A DNA stretch of 64,000 nt from Microbacterium hydrocarbonoxydans (GTDB taxonomy: Bacteria > Actinomycetota > Actinomycetes > Actinomycetales > Microbacteriaceae). Under the pieces are notes generated by a model, which saw nothing but the letters and a program-made list of their open reading frames with translations, ran no database searches and was not told the DNA's origin. The position numbers and the translations under genes are program-made. The stretch lies in NCBI RefSeq assembly GCF_904831005.1, contig NZ_LR882982.1:2604001-2668000 (forward strand). The letters are read 5' to 3'. Every line of letters starts with the position of its first letter. Positions within the stretch are counted from its first letter, which is position 1. Below are positions 59,999 to 64,000 of the stretch, piece by piece.

Positions 59999-60988
59999 TC
60001 AGCGCGGAATGAGCCTGTACGGCACTTCGTGACCGGCGCCCGGTGAGGCGGGAGCGGTGAGGATGTCGAGGATGGTCGAGGCCGCCTGCGCGACGCCGTG
60101 ATCGACCGTCGAGAAGGTCGGGATGTGGAACCCGCCCTCCTCTATGTGGTCGAACCCCATGACCTGCACCCGCTCGGGCACTGCGATGCCGCGGCTGCCG
60201 AGCGTGTAGAGAGCGCCGAGCGCCAGGCTGTCGCTGAAGCAGAAGAGCGCGTCGAACTCCACACCGCTCTCGATCAGGCGCTCGACCGCCTTCGACCCTT
60301 CGGCTCTGTGGAACTGCTCGACGGCGGCGTAGAGCGAGGGATCCGGGTCGATGCCGGCTGAGGCGAGGGCCCTGAGATATCCCTCGAATCGCAGGCGCGA
60401 GGTGGCGGTCGGCCCCGACTGCTGCACGCCGACCGCGGCGATGCGTCGCCGCCCGCTCTCGAGAAGGAACTCCGTGGCTGCCGCAGCCGCCGACACGTTG
60501 TCGATCCCCACGTGATGCGCGGTCGCTCCGACGAGGGTCTCGGCCTGTTCTCCGATCAGCACGAGTGGCGGCGCGGCCGGTCGGTTCGCGATGTCGGCCG
60601 CTGTGAGGGCGAGCGGGCTCATGACGATGCCGTCGAGAGCAGGGAGTCCCTCGCCCGCCATCATCGCCGTCTCGCTGGCTCTGTCGCCTCCCGTCTGGGC
60701 GATCAGCACGGTGAGTGCCCGCGTCTGAGCGGTGGTGACGAACTGCGAGGCGAACTCGGCGAAGTACGGTTCGCGCAGGTCGGGAAGCACCAGGGCGATG
60801 AGACCGCTGCGGCCGTTGCGCAGTTGTCGCGCGGCGAGATTCGGGCGATAGCCGAGCTCGTCGATCGCTGCGAGGATGCGGTGTCTCACCTCGTCGCCCA
60901 CCCAGCCGGTGCCGTTCACGACGTTCGAGACCGACTTCGCGCTCACACCGACCCGGGCAGCGACGTCGGCGAGTGTGACGCGGGCCAT
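59999..60988 (-). CDS. LacI family transcriptional regulator
   Basis: Sugar-responsive repressor of 329 residues. The N-terminal helix-turn-helix is VTLADVAARVGVSAKSVSNV followed by the hinge RQLRNGRSG; the rest is a periplasmic-binding-protein-like effector domain (LIALVLPDLREPYFAEF, then VQVMGFDHIEEGG). Divergent from a GH2 gene with a near-perfect 18-bp operator between them, so it most likely represses that gene and itself. Confidence 0.95.
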   Translation of the reverse strand: MARVTLADVAARVGVSAKSVSNVVNGTGWVGDEVRHRILAAIDELGYRPNLAARQLRNGRSGLIALVLPDLREPYFAEFASQFVTTAQTRALTVLIAQTGGDRASETAMMAGEGLPALDGIVMSPLALTAADIANRPAAPPLVLIGEQAETLVGATAHHVGIDNVSAAAAATEFLLESGRRRIAAVGVQQSGPTATSRLRFEGYLRALASAGIDPDPSLYAAVEQFHRAEGSKAVERLIESGVEFDALFCFSDSLALGALYTLGSRGIAVPERVQVMGFDHIEEGGFHIPTFSTVDHGVAQAASTILDILTAPASPGAGHEVPYRLIPR

Positions 60989-61062
60989 CGAGGCTCCCTT
61001 CCGTGCGGTGGGGTGAGCGCGGTCAGCGCGCGAACTGCTCGACCGACTCTAGCGTTTGACCG

Positions 61063-61080
61063 TAGTTCAACGTGGAACTA
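61063..61080. promoter_or_regulatory. LacI-type operator
   Basis: TAGTTCAACGTGGAACTA is an 18-bp inverted repeat with two mismatched bases and a central CG, as expected for LacI-family sites. It lies between the LacI gene and the GH2 gene. It is about 75 bases from each start. Confidence 0.7.
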
Positions 61081-61155
61081 TCGTGTTGTCCTCCACAGAA
61101 GAACCGTTCGACGATGAATGGCCGGCGAGAGCCGACCGGAAGAGGAGCCGTGCCC

Positions 61156-63015
61156 GTGGCACCGAGACACGACCGATCAGGCGACGAGTCCCTTCGAGCG
61201 AGCCGATTGGAGACCGCGCGCCCCCGACCACAGCTCGTGCGCGACTCCTTCGTCGATCTCGACGGGGAATGGGGCTTCGCGCATGACGACTCAGACCTCG
61301 GTCTCAGCGAGCGCTGGCATGACGGACGCGAGCTGCCCGACCGCATCCGCGTCCCGTTCCCGCCCGAGTCGCCCGCATCGGGTCTCGGTGCGACGGGATT
61401 CCATCCCGTCGTGTGGTACCGGCGGGTCCTGACCTCGAGCGACCTCGACGATGCGGGCCACAGCGAGGGAAGACGGGTCATCCTGCACTTCGGCGCCGTC
61501 GACCACCGAGCCACGGTCTGGGTCGACGGCAGCATCGTGGGCGCGCATGAGGGCGGACACACCCCCTTCGCCTTCGACATCACCGATGCCCTCGACGCCT
61601 CGACCGATGAGCACGCGATCGTCGTGCGTGCAGAAGACGATCCCCACGATCTCGCGCAGCCGCGAGGCAAGCAGGATTGGCACGAGCATCCGCACGCCAT
61701 CTGGTACCACCGCACGACCGGCATCTGGCAGACGGTCTGGATCGAATCGGTGTCGCCGCAGCATGTCACGGCGATCAACTGGACGAGCGATCTGACCGCG
61801 GGCACGGTGACGGCCGAGATCGCGCTCAGCCGCCGTGCCGACAGCATCGTGCACGTGCGGATCGCCCACGAGGGGCGGACTCTCGCCGACGCCAGCATCA
61901 GGGCCGACGACACCCGCACGACGCTCACTCTTCCGCTCGCAGGTCAGGAGAACGGTCAGCACTACGAGCACCTTCTCTGGCGCCCCGAGAGCCCGGTGCT
62001 GCTCGACGCCTGGGTGCGAGTCGAGACCGACGGCGTCGAGACGGATGCCGCGGCGAGCTACCTCGGGCTCCGCTCGATCGACTGGACGCAGGGAGCGTTG
62101 CTGCTGAACGACCGCCCGGTCACGCTGCGCTCGGTGCTCAGCCAGGGCTACTGGCCCGAATCTCACCTCGCTGCACCGTCGGCAGAGGCGCTGCGCCGCG
62201 AGGCCGAGCTCATCGCGGAGCTCGGGTTCAACTCGGTGCGCATCCATCAGAAGGTCGAGGACGAGCGCTTCCTGTACTGGGCCGACCGGCTGGGCCTGCT
62301 GGTCTGGGGTGAGATGCCGGCCACCTACACGTTCAGCCCCGAGTCGGTGCGGCGCACGACGGCCGAGTGGACCGAGGCCGTGATGCGTGATCGTGCGCAC
62401 CCCAGCGTCATCACCTGGGTGCCGCTCAACGAGAGCTGGGGCGTGCAGCACATCGCATCGCGCGCCGATCAGCGGGCCTTCGCCGAGGGGCTGTACCACC
62501 TGACGAAGGCGCTCGACCCGACCAGGCCCGTCATCTCGAACGACGGGTGGGAGCTGGGGACGTCCGACCTCTGGACGGTGCACGACTACGAATGGGACGG
62601 CCAGGTGCTGACCGATCGCTACGACGTCGACGAGAGCGCGCTGCGCGAGTACATCGACGGCATCGGCCCGGCAGGGCGGCGGATCCGGCTCGAGGGAACG
62701 GTCGACCGGGGGCAGCCGATCATGCTCACGGAGTTCGGCGGGGTGAAGTGGGCAGCGGATGCGGGACCCGCGAACTCGTGGGGCTACTCCGAAGCACAGA
62801 GCCCCGAAGACTACGAGCGCAGGCTCGCCGAGATCCTCGGAGCCGTGCAGTCCGGCGTCCGGGACCGTCGCGGCCGCCGCGGAGGCCTCGCAGGCTGGTG
62901 CTGGACTCAGCTGACCGACACGATGCAGGAGCAGAACGGTCTGCTCACCGAGGCGAGAGAACCCAAGCTCGCGCTCGAGACCTTGCGCGCCTTGATCACG
63001 GGCACGCGTTCGTAG
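61156..63015 (+). CDS. Glycoside hydrolase family 2 enzyme
   Basis: Enzyme of about 619 residues. GH2 sugar-binding and immunoglobulin-like domains come first (DLDGEWGFAHDDSD, VVWYRRVLT, GAVDHRATVWVDGS); the barrel follows (FNSVRIHQKVEDERFLYWAD). Likely acid/base Glu426 in PLNESWG and nucleophile Glu526 in LTEFGG, with the typical TGIWQTVWIE earlier. Beta-galactosidase, glucuronidase or mannosidase are all possible. I choose the GTG at 61156, eight bases from GGAG; alternatives are the GTG at 61150 and the ATG at 61114. No signal peptide is seen, so it acts in the cytoplasm. Confidence 0.9.
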   Translation: MAPRHDRSGDESLRASRLETARPRPQLVRDSFVDLDGEWGFAHDDSDLGLSERWHDGRELPDRIRVPFPPESPASGLGATGFHPVVWYRRVLTSSDLDDAGHSEGRRVILHFGAVDHRATVWVDGSIVGAHEGGHTPFAFDITDALDASTDEHAIVVRAEDDPHDLAQPRGKQDWHEHPHAIWYHRTTGIWQTVWIESVSPQHVTAINWTSDLTAGTVTAEIALSRRADSIVHVRIAHEGRTLADASIRADDTRTTLTLPLAGQENGQHYEHLLWRPESPVLLDAWVRVETDGVETDAAASYLGLRSIDWTQGALLLNDRPVTLRSVLSQGYWPESHLAAPSAEALRREAELIAELGFNSVRIHQKVEDERFLYWADRLGLLVWGEMPATYTFSPESVRRTTAEWTEAVMRDRAHPSVITWVPLNESWGVQHIASRADQRAFAEGLYHLTKALDPTRPVISNDGWELGTSDLWTVHDYEWDGQVLTDRYDVDESALREYIDGIGPAGRRIRLEGTVDRGQPIMLTEFGGVKWAADAGPANSWGYSEAQSPEDYERRLAEILGAVQSGVRDRRGRRGGLAGWCWTQLTDTMQEQNGLLTEAREPKLALETLRALITGTRS

Positions 63016-63118
63016 CGGAGGAGATCTCTCGCTGCGAAGGACCCGTCAGCCCGGATGCTCCTTCACAGCGCGAGAAGTCCTTCCGAGCGCGCGCCGACAC
63101 GCGGCGGGTGAACGCAGA

Positions 63119-63146
63119 GCGGGCCGGGGTGAAGACCCCGGCCCGC
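63119..63146. terminator. Bidirectional terminator hairpin between convergent genes
   Basis: Perfect 12-bp stem GCGGGCCGGGGT (63119-63130) with 63135-63146 and a GAAG loop, between the convergent GH2 and lipoprotein genes, close to the lipoprotein stop. Confidence 0.8.
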
Positions 63147-63157
63147 TGCGCGAGAGA

Positions 63158-63868
63158 TCAGACGGGTGCGACGATGTTCTGCGCGACGTCCCACTCGGTG
63201 ATCTCCATCGAGGTCTCGATGGACTGGCCACCGGCATCAGCGGATGCCGTCGATGCCAGGATCACGTAGTCGGAGGTGACCTCGTAGACGACGTCGACCG
63301 GAACGCCCTGCATGTCGGCCGTGCCGCTCACCAGGAAGACGTCCTGGCCGAGGCGGTTGCCGGTGCCGGTGACCGAGAAGTCGCCGGTCAGGCCACCTGC
63401 GGCCTCGGCGGGGTCGATGCCCTCGAGGTTGGCGGCGCTCGTGCTGAGCGCGGCGATGACGGGGTCGGACGACTGCGGGTCCGCGGCCTGCCACTCGCTC
63501 GTGGGCGACTTGACCCAGACGTCGTCGCCGATCACGATGAGCGACCCCACCGGCGAGTTCGACTCGACGGCCTTGTCGGCCGGGCTGTACTTCATGGTCG
63601 ACTCCATGCCCAGCACCGAGGTGGTGCCCGCGTAGCCCGCGGTGTCGGCCATGGCCTCGGTGATGCAGGCGCCCAGGGCTGCGCCGTCGACGGATGCGCC
63701 TTCGGCGAGCTCAGGGCAGTCGGATGCCGGTGCGGTCGTCTCCTCCTGCTCCGCGGCGGCGGTGGGCTTCTCTTCGGCAGGCTTCTCCTCCGCCCCGGCA
63801 GAGCATCCGGTGAGCAGCACGGCAGCGGTCAGGGCGAGCCCGACTCCCCACTTCTTGGAACGCATCAT
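63158..63868 (-). CDS. Putative lipoprotein
   Basis: Exported protein of about 236 residues. The signal peptide (KKWGVGLALTAAVLLTGC) ends in a lipobox, followed by a Glu/Ala/Lys/Pro/Thr-rich linker (EEKPAEEKPTAAAEQEETT) and a beta-rich domain (VGSLIVIGDDVWVKSPTSEW and FSVTGTGNRLGQDVFLVSG). The fold may resemble the LppX/LprG lipid-binding lipoproteins of actinobacteria, but I am not certain. Start at 63868 or 63865; both lie after a GGGGGAAAC ribosome site. Confidence 0.85.
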   Translation of the reverse strand: MMRSKKWGVGLALTAAVLLTGCSAGAEEKPAEEKPTAAAEQEETTAPASDCPELAEGASVDGAALGACITEAMADTAGYAGTTSVLGMESTMKYSPADKAVESNSPVGSLIVIGDDVWVKSPTSEWQAADPQSSDPVIAALSTSAANLEGIDPAEAAGGLTGDFSVTGTGNRLGQDVFLVSGTADMQGVPVDVVYEVTSDYVILASTASADAGGQSIETSMEITEWDVAQNIVAPV

Positions 63869-64000
63869 GTTTCCCCCTTCGGTCGTGCGCGCGGTGGCCA
63901 TCACCGAGCACGCATTCCAGCATGCCAAGTCCCGGCGGTACCGCGTGGAGGCAGCCCGGAGGAATCTCAGCTAGACTGTCGAGGTTGTCTGCCCTGTGGC

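Noticed and set aside
61063..61080. A parS site at the LacI operator
   Set aside because: The sequence shares ACGTG with parS but lacks the TTTC/GAAA arms; the TAGTTC/GAACTA symmetry fits a LacI operator.

Overview
The window is a chromosomal origin region of a high-GC actinobacterium. Gene content and protein style (DUF3566, DUF6049, a murJ-trxB-trxA-parAB-rsmG-yidC-rnpA-rpmH-dnaA-dnaN-recF-gyrBA order, TTATCCACA DnaA boxes, and TTTCACGTGAAA parS sites) point to Microbacteriaceae, most likely Microbacterium. The genus is an inference; no database search was possible. No tRNA or rRNA gene, CRISPR array, insertion sequence or prophage was recognised.

Layout. 1-1.5 kb: a two-component pair (response regulator cut by the window edge, plus a NarL-type kinase). 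1.7-11.7 kb, all on the minus strand: DUF3566, gyrA, gyrB, DUF721, recF, dnaN, the oriC intergenic region (about 9.85-10.34 kb) and dnaA. 12.05-15.1 kb, plus strand: rpmH, rnpA, yidD, yidC, a KH/R3H protein and rsmG. Then about 3.2 kb with no convincing gene, holding seven of the eight perfect parS sites; the eighth lies in the first codons of parA. 18.3-22.6 kb: parA, parB, a sugar-porter MFS transporter, a small hypothetical protein and a GrpB-family protein. 22.8-28.0 kb, minus strand: trxA, trxB, murJ and a DUF6049 protein.

28.1-44.7 kb is mixed accessory and metabolic content: a PrmC-like methyltransferase, an LLM-class flavin enzyme, a helix-turn-helix/membrane fusion protein divergent from a predicted PD-(D/E)XK-fold protein, an LPXTG cell-wall protein, an ASCH protein, a Tat-exported phosphoesterase, the CCA-adding enzyme, a PadR-regulated membrane protein, and a GAF regulator/aldehyde dehydrogenase/DUF779 cassette. 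Next, 44.76-45.15 kb holds five irregular tandem copies of a hairpin-forming unit that no ordinary feature class explains. 45.2-50.9 kb is a six-gene minus-strand peptide/nickel-type ABC operon headed by a DUF1684 gene. 51.2-53.9 kb holds poorly characterised proteins. 54-60 kb is a second, plus-strand peptide-type ABC operon divergent from an AsnC/Lrp regulator. 60-63 kb is a LacI regulator divergent from a glycoside hydrolase family 2 enzyme, with a likely operator between them. The window ends with a lipoprotein.

How the genes work together: the 2-25 kb block couples replication start (DnaA, DnaN, RecF, gyrase), origin segregation (ParA, ParB, parS), membrane protein insertion and tRNA processing (YidC, YidD, RnpA) and peptidoglycan precursor export (MurJ). 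The right half is mostly nutrient uptake and its local regulators. The best candidates for something new are the tandem hairpin array (44758-45150), the parS-rich gene-free region (15111-18307) and the membrane-HTH / PD-(D/E)XK divergent pair (30749-32950).
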